Below, piece after piece: positions 26,559-34,577 of a DNA stretch of 58,727 nt (its first letter is position 1; each line of letters opens with the position of its first letter). The notes beneath the pieces were generated by a model that ran no database searches, was not told the origin of the DNA, and saw only the letters and a program-made list of their open reading frames with translations. The DNA lies in NCBI RefSeq assembly GCF_028289705.1, contig NZ_JANQOI010000081.1, forward strand, positions 1 through 58,727. Reading direction: 5' to 3'. The DNA comes from Pelagibius sp. GTDB lineage: Bacteria; Pseudomonadota; Alphaproteobacteria; Kiloniellales; Kiloniellaceae. The position numbers and the translations under genes were made by a program.

Positions 26559-26969
26559 ATGGCCTTTGCCATCCAGAACCTGGACCACGTGGTGGTCTGC
26601 GTCAGCGACCTGGATCGCGCCTTGAAATTCTATACCGAGGTGCTGGGCTGCCGCGAGGAACGGCGGGCCGAGTCCATCGGGCTGGTGCAGTTGCGCGCCG
26701 GCAGCGCGCTGATCGACCTGCTGCGCTCCAACCCCGGCCCGGAAGAGACCGAGGGCCCGCCTCCCGGCCGCAACATGGACCATTTCTGCGTACGCATCGA
26801 ACCCTTCGACGCGCCGGCCCTGCGCAGCCATCTGGAAAGCCACGGCCTCGACGTCGGCGAGGTGGTGCAGCGCTACGGCGCCGAAGGCAACGGCCCCTCC
26901 CTCTACATCCAGGATCCCGACGGCAACACCGTCGAGCTGAAGGGGCCGCCTGCGGTGGGTTTGGAGTGA
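26559..26969 (+). CDS. VOC-family (glyoxalase/dioxygenase-like) protein
   Basis: A 136-residue metal-dependent enzyme of the vicinal oxygen chelate fold, with two beta-alpha-beta-beta-beta modules. LDHVVVCVSDLDRALKFYTE opens module one with a metal-ligand His. NMDHFCVRIEPFDAPALRSH opens module two with another His. SLYIQDPDGNTVELKGPP ends it with the Glu ligand. It resembles the fosfomycin/lactoylglutathione-type subgroup, but the substrate cannot be named. The ATG at 26559 has GGGAGG eight bases upstream. It stands alone, divergent from the phn operon. Confidence 0.87.
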   Translation: MAFAIQNLDHVVVCVSDLDRALKFYTEVLGCREERRAESIGLVQLRAGSALIDLLRSNPGPEETEGPPPGRNMDHFCVRIEPFDAPALRSHLESHGLDVGEVVQRYGAEGNGPSLYIQDPDGNTVELKGPPAVGLE

Positions 26970-27074
26970 CAGAGGCTCAGCAGGCTCCGCCGACCTTGGA
27001 AGCGGAAGACTAACCCTAATGGAACCTAAATCTAGCGACCTGAGAAGACTTGGCCGTGTCTTGTTTTGAGCCGG

Positions 27075-27680
27075 CTAACTTCCGGCTGGATCAGAGAACA
27101 GGTGAACGTGCTCTGATCGATTTTCGACCGAAGCAATGTAGCGGTCTTGTTCGGGTGACCAGCTAAAGAAGATCGCGGTTTCCCGCGCAATGCTCTTGTC
27201 GAAAGGGCCTGTCGGCATTTCCAACGTCACTTTGCAAAGTGATGCGAGATGTCTACGCCCTACGAGCTTGGCAACAAGCTCAAGAGAATAAGTGCCTCCT
27301 GAGAACAGAAACATGCCGTCTGCGTCGATGGAATTAAAATGATGGTTTGTGACAACACCCGTCTCAGGGACGAACAATCCGCTGCCGCGTACAAGATCCT
27401 TATCGCCATATCCCCAGAATGAGAACTCGGCCTGTCGTGTGCCTTCTGTGACGCGAAGAAACAAGCTTTCGATCATGTGGCCGCGCTTACCTGTGCTGTA
27501 TAGCAGTGAACGGAGAAAAATCTTTGCTTGGGGAACTTTCTTACCGACGAAGTCATATCGGAAGGCGATAAATGACGGATGGGTACTGCAAACACGTCCA
27601 CGGCGAACCACGCTGAACCACAACGTAAATAGCGAGATTAGTAGAGCGAGGACCGATACGACTGGCGCGATGTACTCCAT
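27075..27680 (-). CDS. Membrane-anchored protein of unknown function
   Basis: A 201-residue protein with one N-terminal TM helix (PVVSVLALLISLFTLWFSVV). RRGRVCSTHPSFIAFRYDF follows, then a beta-rich soluble domain. I recall similar uncharacterised proteins in other alphaproteobacteria, but there is no functional assignment. The C-terminal half (FSWSPEQDRYIASV) has no catalytic motif. GC is clearly lower than in surrounding core genes. It is divergent from the next low-GC gene, and both may have arrived together. Confidence 0.65.
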   Translation of the reverse strand: MEYIAPVVSVLALLISLFTLWFSVVRRGRVCSTHPSFIAFRYDFVGKKVPQAKIFLRSLLYSTGKRGHMIESLFLRVTEGTRQAEFSFWGYGDKDLVRGSGLFVPETGVVTNHHFNSIDADGMFLFSGGTYSLELVAKLVGRRHLASLCKVTLEMPTGPFDKSIARETAIFFSWSPEQDRYIASVENRSEHVHLFSDPAGS

Positions 27681-27792
27681 TGAAAACCCTTTTCACGCTG
27701 CCTCATTTCACGGGGCGTGTTTGGCTATACCTGTGGTATAGTAATCTATGCGGGAAGAACTATCATTCTATTTCGACCTTTGAGGATTAGTT

Positions 27793-28335
27793 TTGAGACA
27801 TTTTCGCGGCACGGAGCGCTTTGTTGTTTGGCTATTCATGGCCGCCAGTGTGGCGAGTTGTTCAGAGCATCGAGTCGATACGTTCCCGGAGTGGTGCGAA
27901 CAGATCACTGGCGAAGATTTGGAAGCAAAGTATTCGCCCATTTGGGCAGTGGTATTCTCGGTCAGCTTCGATGGTGATGCGATCCGAGATGACTACGTCA
28001 AGTTCTTAGATGATAGCCATATGGAGAAGGTTCAAAACCGCGCGCCCCGCATGGCATGGCGAGAGGGAACCGAGCTACACCTTGTGAACCTCTCCAGCCT
28101 ATTGGTGATCGAACCAGAGGAGGTAATTGCCGGGTGGAGGGATGGCGTCGAAAAAGCGATGCGCTACGAGCATGAGAGTACGGCTGATACTTGCCTTTAT
28201 GGGACAGTTACCAGCCTGTTCGATAGTCTCCGCATTCATTCGATGGAAAGCGATGCGCTTGGGCAGAACTGGACGGATGAAGTCACCGAGATTTCGACCG
28301 AGCGGAAGGAACGCCTTGGCGATACGGCACTTTAG
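27793..28335 (+). CDS. Hypothetical exported or lipoprotein-like protein
   Basis: A 180-residue protein of unknown family. The N-terminus MRHFRGTERFVVWLFMAASV runs into SVASCSEH, which looks like a lipoprotein signal with Cys at residue 23. The mature part is acidic (FPEWCEQITGEDLEAKYSPI) and has three more cysteines. The start TTG at 27793 is supported by TGAGGA six bases upstream; ATG at 27838 would delete the signal. GC is low. It is divergent from the previous gene and likely part of the same acquired segment. Confidence 0.55.
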   Translation: MRHFRGTERFVVWLFMAASVASCSEHRVDTFPEWCEQITGEDLEAKYSPIWAVVFSVSFDGDAIRDDYVKFLDDSHMEKVQNRAPRMAWREGTELHLVNLSSLLVIEPEEVIAGWRDGVEKAMRYEHESTADTCLYGTVTSLFDSLRIHSMESDALGQNWTDEVTEISTERKERLGDTAL

Positions 28336-28464
28336 AGGATTCTTTGCGCGAAGAACCACCACTCCGATTCGACCTGACAAGAATTCTTCAAAGAGTGCTT
28401 CGAGAAGTCGCCCGACGACCCGACTATACAAGACTAGCGCTTAATTGGCCGCTCTCTCTCGGTC

Positions 28465-28551
28465 GTCACCCTCGGGCTTGTCCCGAGGGTCCATGGCTTT
28501 GCCCAGCGCCCGGCCTTTCCCATGGACCCTCGCAACAAGTGCGAGGGTGGC
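28465..28551. repeat. Inverted pair of CTTGT-loop hairpins with CCATGG borders
   Basis: The first hairpin is ACCCTCGGG-CTTGT-CCCGAGGGT (28468-28490), followed by CCATGG. The second, inverted, begins with CCATGG and has stem ACCCTCGCA-ACAAG-TGCGAGGGT (28526-28548). The two face each other across a 30-bp core. The same architecture recurs at 49.9, 50.6 and 52.5 kb. It lies between two convergent genes and may terminate transcription from both sides. Confidence 0.8.
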
Positions 28552-28566
28552 AAGAGGAGGTGACAA

Positions 28567-29379
28567 CTACCCTGCCTTCCGCCCCACCAGCACGTAACTC
28601 AGCGGCAGTTGCTGGGGCTGGTTTTCCATGTGCTCGCGCGTGCCGATGTTGTGGGGGAACTCCTCGAAGTCCTCGATGGCGAAGCCAGCGCGCACCAGAC
28701 CCATGATCACATCGCTCATCTTGTGGAAGATCCAGTAATTCGGCTTGGCCGCGTAGTCCTGCTTGGCCCAGTAGTCGAGGCCGTTGTCACTGCGGTAGGG
28801 CTCGGAGCGGAAGTAGGACTCGTCGGGCTGCGGCGGACCGCCGGTATCGCGGTCGTCGTACATGTTGAGGATCGGATGGTCCTCGTAGATGAACAGCCGT
28901 CCGCCGGGTTTCAAAACACGGCGGGCCGTAGAGAAGAAGGCCGCCAGGTCCGGCTGCCAGCCGAAGACGCCAATGGTGACCACCGCGAGATCGAACTGCC
29001 CGTCATAGTCAGCCGGAATGGCGTTGATGTCGGTCTGGACGAACTCGGCCTCGATGCCGCCGGCCGCGGCCAGCTCGCGGCCTTGCGCCAGGAATTCCTC
29101 GGCGAAGTCGAAGCCGGTGACCCGGGCGGCCCCCAGGTTCTTGATGGAGAGCAGCTCGCGGGCGTTGTTGCAGCAGAGCTGGGCCACCGCCTTGCCGTCC
29201 AGGCCGATGGCCTGGAGTCGCGTCGCCATCACCTCGTCGAGCATGGAAAAGCCCGGCCGCGCGAAGCACTCCAATAGCCGTTTGTATTGGTCATGCGCGC
29301 GGTGGTGATCGGCGGCTTCGTTCCAGGAGGCGCGGTTGGCGGCGACGATCTCGTCTTTGGTGGGGCGCGTCAGGGACAT
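28567..29379 (-). CDS. SAM-dependent methyltransferase
   Basis: A 270-residue class I methyltransferase. RASWNEAADHHRAHDQYKRL is an N-terminal helix typical of a family of small-molecule methyltransferases. Motif I is altered (AVAQLCCNNARELLSIKNLG, around residues 65-84), with Cys-Cys-Asn-Asn in place of a glycine loop, a variant I have seen in this subgroup. VTGFDFAEEFLAQGREL (motif II) and FDLAVVTIGVFGWQPDL with RVLKPGGRLFIYEDHP (motifs IV-VI) are normal. The substrate is unknown. The ATG at 29379 gives MSLTRPTKDEIVAANR. It is divergent from the DNA glycosylase gene. Confidence 0.84.
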   Translation of the reverse strand: MSLTRPTKDEIVAANRASWNEAADHHRAHDQYKRLLECFARPGFSMLDEVMATRLQAIGLDGKAVAQLCCNNARELLSIKNLGAARVTGFDFAEEFLAQGRELAAAGGIEAEFVQTDINAIPADYDGQFDLAVVTIGVFGWQPDLAAFFSTARRVLKPGGRLFIYEDHPILNMYDDRDTGGPPQPDESYFRSEPYRSDNGLDYWAKQDYAAKPNYWIFHKMSDVIMGLVRAGFAIEDFEEFPHNIGTREHMENQPQQLPLSYVLVGRKAG

Positions 29380-29491
29380 GTCAGCACTCTTTGGGTCAGG
29401 TGGCGCATTTCTCTGGGCAAGCGGCCGCCGTCCGTCGATCATCCTGTCGCACACCGGAAAACGGGGCCGGCAGGAACGGAGGAGACGAGCC

Positions 29492-30178
29492 GTGGCGTCC
29501 TTTCAGAAAATCTACGACCGCGCGGCCAAGCGCAAGGGCGGCGAGGCGGCGCTCGAAAAACTGCTCTCCGAGCACAAGCCGAAGAGCAAGGCGGCGCTGC
29601 GCAAACTGGGCGACGACCGCTATCTCGCCGACATGACCAAGCGCATCTTCCAGTCGGGCTTCGTCTGGCGCGTCGTCGAGCAGAAGTGGCCGGACTTCGA
29701 GGCCGCCTTCCACGGCTTCCAGCCCGGCCGCGTGGCCTTGTTGTCGGACGAGGAACTGGACGACCTGGGCCGTGACACCCGCATCATCCGCCATGCCGCC
29801 AAGATCGCCTCGGTGCGCCACAACGCCATCTTCCTGACCGAACTGGCCAAGGAGCACGGCAGCGCCGCCAAATGCTTTGCCGACTGGCCGGAGGAAGAGA
29901 TCGTCGATCTCTGGGCGCTTCTGAAAAAGCGCGGCGCGCGCCTCGGCGGCAACACCGGGCCCTACTTCCTGCGCTTCATCGGCAAGGACACCTTCATCGT
30001 CTCTTCCGACGTTGCGGCCGCCCTGATCAAGGCGAAAGTGGTGGACAAAAACCCGACCGGCAAAGCAGACCTCGCCAAGGTGCAGGCGGCCTTCAACGGC
30101 TGGCGGGATGAGACCGGCCGCAGCCTCACTGCCCTCAGCCGCATCCTCGCCCTTTCGACCGACGCGCCGAAGGGGTAG
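29492..30178 (+). CDS. DNA-3-methyladenine glycosylase I-like protein (HhH-GPD superfamily)
   Basis: A 228-residue relative of Tag, which removes 3-methyladenine from alkylated DNA. RIFQSGFVWRVVEQKWPDFE (residues 51-70) matches the Tag FQAGLSW block. IIRHAAKIASVRHNAIFLTE and GPYFLRFIGKDTFIVSSDVA correspond to later Tag segments. The Cys/His residues that hold the zinc in E. coli Tag are not visible, so this is a divergent branch and activity needs testing. The start GTG at 29492 has GGAGGAG about six bases upstream. It converges on the LysR gene across a large inverted repeat. Confidence 0.82.
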   Translation: MASFQKIYDRAAKRKGGEAALEKLLSEHKPKSKAALRKLGDDRYLADMTKRIFQSGFVWRVVEQKWPDFEAAFHGFQPGRVALLSDEELDDLGRDTRIIRHAAKIASVRHNAIFLTELAKEHGSAAKCFADWPEEEIVDLWALLKKRGARLGGNTGPYFLRFIGKDTFIVSSDVAAALIKAKVVDKNPTGKADLAKVQAAFNGWRDETGRSLTALSRILALSTDAPKG

Positions 30179-30193
30179 CGGCCTCGGGCGGCT

Positions 30194-30337
30194 CCCCCTC
30201 ACCCAGCTCCGCCTAGGCTCGATCTTCGATCTCGCCAAGGCTCCACAACCCTCTCCCGCCAGGGGAGAGGGAAACCAAAAAGACCCTCTCCCCTGGCGGG
30301 AGAGGGAGGGGCCCGCGTGAGCGGGAGGGTGAGGGGG
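30194..30337. repeat. Nested large inverted repeat between convergent genes
   Basis: A perfect 23-bp inverted repeat (30249-30271 and 30284-30306, core CCCTCTCCC...GGGAGAGGG) surrounds a 12-bp A-rich spacer. Each arm is itself a near-palindrome. An outer inverted repeat CCCCCTCACCC (30194-30204) pairs with GGGTGAGGGGG (30327-30337). CCCTCTCCC-type intergenic repeats are widespread in high-GC proteobacteria. It sits tail to tail between the glycosylase and LysR genes and could act as a bidirectional terminator. Confidence 0.85.
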
Positions 30338-30368
30338 ATTTGGTTTGCTCTGCCTCCGACAGCGCAGC

Positions 30369-31256
30369 CTAACGCTGCGGCTGCCGGCCCTCCAGCAGGT
30401 CGCGGTGACCGAGGAAGGCTTCGGCCATGAAGTCCATGAAGGCGCGCACCCGCGCGGTGGCGCGCAGGTCTTCGTGGGTGAGGATCCAGATGTCCCAGGC
30501 CGGCTCCGGCTTGCCCGGGGGGACGCGCCGCAGGTCCGGCTCGGTATCGCCCATGAAGCAGGGCAGCATGGCGAGGCCCATGCCCGCCTTGGCGGCGGCG
30601 AGCTGCACCATGGCGTTGTTGAGGCGCCCGCGCACCGGTGCTCCGGGAAAGGGTGTCTCGCGCACCCAGCGGGGGTGGCGGCTGCGGTCGTCCCAGCCGA
30701 TCCAGGTGACCGAGTCCGGCTCGGCCACCGGATCGTGCTCGGCCAGATAGGCGCGCGAGGCATAGGTGGCCCGGGCGTAGGTGATGATCTTGCGCCCCAC
30801 CAGCGCTTCGGGCGGATCGCGGGTGATGCGGATCGCCACGTCGGCCTCGCGCCGGCCCAGGTCGAAGGGGGTGTAGGAGATCGCGACTTCCAGATTGATG
30901 TCGGGATAGCGCTTTCCGAAGGCGACGAGGTCGGGCATCAGCAGCTTGGCCGCCAGCAGGTCCGGCATGGTGACCCTGAGGTCGCCGCGCAGCCGCGCGT
31001 CCTGGCCCAGCACCCGCCGCTCCAGGCCGTTCACCGCCTCCTCCAGGCGGCGCGCCGTCTGCATCATGTCCTCGCCGAAGGGCGTCAGCACAAAGCCGTC
31101 CGGCAGGCGCTCGAAGAGGCGCACGCCGAGGCTGTCCTCGAAGCTTTCGATGCGCCGGGAGACGGTGGAGTGGCTGACGCCCAGCGCCCCGGCGGCGCCG
31201 CGCACCGACTTCTGCTGCGCCAGGGCGAGAAAGATCCGCAGATTGTCCCAATCCAT
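30369..31256 (-). CDS. LysR-family transcriptional regulator
   Basis: A 295-residue regulator. The N-terminal winged HTH is LRIFLALAQQKSVRGAAGAL followed by GVSHSTVSRRIESFEDSLGV (about residues 6-45). The C-terminal substrate-binding domain begins near LRGDLRVTMPDLLAAKLLM and includes EADVAIRITRDPPEALVGRK. The effector is unknown. It is divergent from egtB with 389 bp between them, so it may regulate ergothioneine synthesis, its own gene, or both (inference from LysR habits). The ATG at 31256 begins MDWDNLRIF, the canonical LysR start; the longer open frame upstream lacks homology. Confidence 0.9.
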   Translation of the reverse strand: MDWDNLRIFLALAQQKSVRGAAGALGVSHSTVSRRIESFEDSLGVRLFERLPDGFVLTPFGEDMMQTARRLEEAVNGLERRVLGQDARLRGDLRVTMPDLLAAKLLMPDLVAFGKRYPDINLEVAISYTPFDLGRREADVAIRITRDPPEALVGRKIITYARATYASRAYLAEHDPVAEPDSVTWIGWDDRSRHPRWVRETPFPGAPVRGRLNNAMVQLAAAKAGMGLAMLPCFMGDTEPDLRRVPPGKPEPAWDIWILTHEDLRATARVRAFMDFMAEAFLGHRDLLEGRQPQR

Positions 31257-31645
31257 GTAGTCCCGTCCCGCCTGTGAATTCCCGTCCCGCGCGACCGGCA
31301 GCGGCCGCCGTTCTTCCTGGTGCAAATTCGCACCACAGAACCGCAGATGTCGATCTTTTATCGGCCAGATCGGATCGCATATCCAGGACATCCGATGGTC
31401 GAACCCGATTCGCGCGGAAGGCGACAGGCATGGCGGCAACGCAGATCTGCGGGAAACGGCATTTCAGACCGATCTCCGGCGTTTCGGCCGTATCGGGGCG
31501 GACCACGGAGTCATCGAAGCGTCTCGAAAGCGCCGCGAAGCGGCAGCCGCAATCGACCCATGCTGGGCGCCGCCCAAACCGGATTGCGGGAATAGCTGCT
31601 GCGCCGATGCGTCTCATCAAAGACCGATAACAGGGGACATCCCGC
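31257..31645. promoter_or_regulatory. Divergent LysR/egtB intergenic region
   Basis: 389 bp with no supported gene. It should hold both promoters and any LysR operator. I could not single out a convincing T-N11-A dyad. The stretch around 31325-31400 is the least GC-rich part and the best candidate for the promoters. Confidence 0.4.
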
Positions 31646-32992
31646 ATGCAACAGGCAGCCAGCCTTCCTTGGCACGACGACCAGCCAGCGCCACCGGCAG
31701 GCCTCGGCGAAAGCGATCTTGATGGGCCGGCGCAGCGGGCCCGCCTGCGCGCGGCCTTTGCCGAGGTGCGGGCGCGCAGCTTCGATCTGGTCGAGCCGCT
31801 GTCGCCGGAAGACATGGTCGCCCAGTCCATGGAAGACGCCAGCCCGGCGAAGTGGCACCTGGCCCACACGAGCTGGTTCTTCGAAACCTTCATTCTGCGC
31901 GACCACGTTCCCGGCTACCGGGATTTCCGGGAGGGATACGGCTATCTCTTCAACTCCTATTACGAGGCGGTGGGCGCGCGCCACGCCCGGCCGCGCCGCG
32001 GCCTGCTGACTCGTCCGGCGGTGCCGGAGGTGTTGGACTACCGCCGCCATGTCGACCGGGCCTTGGCGGACCTCATCGACAGCGCATCGCCGGAGCGCTG
32101 GGCCGAGATCGCGCCGCTTCTGGAACTGGGTCTGCACCACGAGATGCAGCATCAGGAACTGCTGGTCACCGACATCCTGCACCTGATGGCGCAGAACCCG
32201 CTGCATCCGGCCTATCGCGACGACGTGGCGGGAGAAGACCGCAGCGCGCCGGCGCTCGCCTGGTGCGGCTACGACGGCGGCGTTGTCGAGATTGGCCACG
32301 CGGGGGAAGGATTCGCCTTCGACTGCGAGGGCCCACGCCACGAAACGCTGCTGCGGCCTTTCGCCCTGGCTTCCCGCCTGGTGACCAATGGGGAATGGTT
32401 GGCTTTCATGGAAGACGGCGGCTATGGCGAAGCGAGGCTCTGGCTGTCGGACGGCTGGGCGCGCTGCCGCGCCGAGGACTGGCAGGCGCCGCTCTATTGG
32501 GAGCGGCGGGAGGACGGTGGCTGGGCCGCCATGGGCCTGCACGGCCTGGTGCCGCTGGACCCGGATACCCCGGTCTGTCACCTCAGCTTCTACGAGGCCG
32601 AGGCCTTTGCGCGCTGGGCCGGCGCGCGCCTGCCCCTGGAGGCGGAACTGGAGCTTGCGGTTGCGAATGCTCCCATGCGCGGCAATCTGCTTTCCAGCAA
32701 TGCTCTGGCGCCACGTGTCGCAGACACCCAAGCTGGCGACGGCGGCCCCCTGCAGTTGATCGGCGACGTCTGGGAATGGACTCAGAGCCCCTACGCGCCC
32801 TACCCGGGCTTCCGCGCGCCTGACGGTGCGGTGGGCGAGTACAACGGCAAGTTCATGTGCAACCAGTTCGTGCTGCGCGGCGGCTCCTGCGTCACGCCGG
32901 ACGCGCAGTTGCGGCCCACTTACCGCAACTTCTTCTACCCCCATCAGCGCTGGCAGTTCACCGGCCTCAGACTGGCAAAGGACACGGCATGA
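31646..32992 (+). CDS. egtB: Ergothioneine biosynthesis sulfoxide synthase EgtB
   Basis: A non-heme iron enzyme joining hercynine (trimethyl-histidine) to a thiol with O2 to form the sulfoxide precursor of ergothioneine. The 448-residue protein has an N-terminal DinB-like domain and a C-terminal FGE-sulfatase domain. The iron triad is probably His74 (KWHLAHTSWF) and His165/His169 (LHHEMQHQELL). LIGDVWEWTQSPYAPYPGF and FVLRGGSCVTPDAQLRPTYR are FGE-domain blocks. The egtD start overlaps its stop by 4 bp. The thiol donor (gamma-Glu-Cys or Cys) cannot be decided. egtA, egtC and egtE are absent here. Confidence 0.96.
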   Translation: MQQAASLPWHDDQPAPPAGLGESDLDGPAQRARLRAAFAEVRARSFDLVEPLSPEDMVAQSMEDASPAKWHLAHTSWFFETFILRDHVPGYRDFREGYGYLFNSYYEAVGARHARPRRGLLTRPAVPEVLDYRRHVDRALADLIDSASPERWAEIAPLLELGLHHEMQHQELLVTDILHLMAQNPLHPAYRDDVAGEDRSAPALAWCGYDGGVVEIGHAGEGFAFDCEGPRHETLLRPFALASRLVTNGEWLAFMEDGGYGEARLWLSDGWARCRAEDWQAPLYWERREDGGWAAMGLHGLVPLDPDTPVCHLSFYEAEAFARWAGARLPLEAELELAVANAPMRGNLLSSNALAPRVADTQAGDGGPLQLIGDVWEWTQSPYAPYPGFRAPDGAVGEYNGKFMCNQFVLRGGSCVTPDAQLRPTYRNFFYPHQRWQFTGLRLAKDTA

Positions 32993-33960
32993 CGAATACG
33001 GAAGGCTCGGTTCTCGAACGCGAGAGGCCCCTGGACTCCGGGCGCGAGGCGTTTCTGGCCTCCGTTCTGGGCGGCCTCGCGGCGCCACAAAAAACGCTGG
33101 AAGCGAAGTACTTCTACGACGCGCGGGGATCGCGGCTGTTCGATCTGATCACCGAACTGGACGAATACTATCTGACCAACGCAGAGACCGCGCTGCTGCA
33201 GACCCGCGCCGGGGAGATCGCGGAGCGGGTGGGCGCAGGCGCGACGCTGGTGGAGTTCGGCAGCGGCTCCTCGGTCAAGACGCGCATTCTGATACAGGCA
33301 ATGAAGGACCTGCGGGCTTATGTGCCCATCGATATCTCCGGCGCCCATCTCGACGCCGCGGCGAAACGCCTGGCGGCGGACTGCGGCCTGCCGGTCATTC
33401 CCCTGCATGCCGATTATACGCGTGCCTTCGCGCTGCCCCGGGAGGTGCCACGCGGCCGGCTGGTGGGCTTCTTTCCCGGGTCGACCATCGGCAACTTCGA
33501 GCCGCCGGCGGCTTCGGCCTTTCTCGAACAGGCGCGCGCGCTTTTGGGCGCCGGAGCGCGCTTTCTGGTCGGCGCGGACCTGCAGAAGGACCGCGCGCGT
33601 CTGGAGGCCGCCTACAACGATGGCCGCGGTGTCACCGCCGACTTCAACCTAAACCTGCTGGTGCGCATCAACCGGGAGCTCGGCGGCGACTTCGATCTCG
33701 GCGCCTTCCGCCACAAGGCCTTCTACAACGCCGAAGAGGGGCGGATCGAAATGCACCTGGAAAGCACCAAGGCGCAGAGTGTCGAGCTGGCCGGCAGGCG
33801 CTTCGACTTCGCCGCCGGCGAGACCATCCACACCGAAAACTCCTACAAGTACAGCCTGGAGTCCTTCGCCGCGCTGGCCCGCCACGGCGGCTGGCGCCGC
33901 GAAGCGGTCTGGCAGGACCCGGAGGGCCTTTTCAGTACCCACATGCTGATCGGCGAGTGA
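32989..33960 (+). CDS. egtD: L-histidine N-alpha-methyltransferase EgtD
   Basis: SAM-dependent enzyme that trimethylates histidine to hercynine, the first step of ergothioneine synthesis. The 323-residue protein matches the family throughout. AKYFYDARGSRLFDLITELD is the N-terminal block, LVEFGSGSSVKTRIL (87-101) the SAM loop, and LVGFFPGSTIGNFEP a conserved strand. GVTADFNLNLLVRINRELGG and TIHTENSYKYSLESF contain histidine-binding residues. The ATG overlaps the egtB stop (ATGA), so the pair is translationally coupled. Transcription is opposite to a LysR regulator. Confidence 0.97.
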   Translation: MTNTEGSVLERERPLDSGREAFLASVLGGLAAPQKTLEAKYFYDARGSRLFDLITELDEYYLTNAETALLQTRAGEIAERVGAGATLVEFGSGSSVKTRILIQAMKDLRAYVPIDISGAHLDAAAKRLAADCGLPVIPLHADYTRAFALPREVPRGRLVGFFPGSTIGNFEPPAASAFLEQARALLGAGARFLVGADLQKDRARLEAAYNDGRGVTADFNLNLLVRINRELGGDFDLGAFRHKAFYNAEEGRIEMHLESTKAQSVELAGRRFDFAAGETIHTENSYKYSLESFAALARHGGWRREAVWQDPEGLFSTHMLIGE

Positions 33961-34053
33961 CCCTAGGCGCTTTTCGACCTTTGTCGGTTCGGCTCTAGCC
34001 CGCTTCCCCTTCGATGCGGGGGAATTGTGATTGGGCGGGCAAGATTTCCTCGC
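33961..34053. other. Start of the 328-bp gap after egtD; no gene seen
   Basis: The gap from the egtD stop to the broken gene at 34289 contains no supported coding sequence. Its middle part (34054-34182) is the bipartite repeat listed separately. The remainder, up to 34288, is GC-rich and featureless apart from being the likely promoter zone for the accessory cassette. Confidence 0.45.
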
Positions 34054-34182
34054 GTTTCGAGACGACCCAGTGGGTCTCCTCAACTTGAGGAAATCCCGTG
34101 GTTGGAAGATCGCCCTCATGCTGAGGAAGCCGGGTAGCTGCTATCTCGAAGGATCGGGACACCGAATGCGATAGCCCTGGCC
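34054..34182. repeat. Bipartite intergenic repeat, left copy flanking accessory cassette
   Basis: Element order: TTTCGAGACG, then TCTCCTCAACTTGAGG, then CCCTCATGCTGAGGA, then ATCTCGAAGGAT, ending in ATGCGATAGCCCTGGCC. The two halves are inverted relatives of each other, so the element can fold as a large hairpin. A degenerate copy with the same order, in the same orientation, is at 36976-37114 on the other side of the cassette. Similar CTCGAA/CCTCATG elements are scattered in many alphaproteobacterial genomes. Confidence 0.65.
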
Positions 34183-34288
34183 GCCGGGAGGGGCCGCCGC
34201 TTTCCTTCGCGCGGGCCCCGGTGTACAAGCGAAGTCTGACAGTACCCCGCTCGAGACCTAAAGGCCGTTCCCTGCCGATCACGGTTTT

Positions 34289-34556
34289 ATGATGAAATCC
34301 AGCCTGGATCACCTGCCGGAGAAGAAGTGGCGCGAGCTGGAGCGCGTGCAGGAGATCCTGCACGAGGAGTTCGAGGACGCGCTGAGCGAAGCCAAGGCGG
34401 CCTGGAAAGAAGTGCGGGCGCATCATCAAGATCATCCTCTTCGGCTCCTACGCCCGCGGCAGCTGGCTCGGCGAAGGCACCATCCAGCTCCACAAGCTGG
34501 CCGAACGCGCCTGTGAGAAACACCTCGCCAAACTCGCCCGCGCCGCAAAGCGCTGA
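34289..34556 (+). pseudogene. Remnant of nucleotidyltransferase (MNT)-like protein
   Basis: The first frame reads MMKSSLDHLPEKKWRELERV and continues to about position 34410. The reading then moves to another frame giving GRIIKIILFGSYARGSW, the GSYARG motif of minimal nucleotidyltransferases. The metal-binding Asp pair and the rest of that domain are missing. The frame jumps to IQLHKLAERACEKHLAKL, which resembles the C-terminal helix of the HEPN part of MNT-HEPN proteins, and stops at 34556. One frameshift (near 34405-34413) and a large internal deletion therefore inactivate it. The assignment rests on these motifs. It lies 22 bp before the TIR-like gene and may be a decayed toxin-antitoxin or defence component. 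Confidence 0.6.
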
Positions 34557-34577
34557 GAGGCGGTAACTTCGCACACG

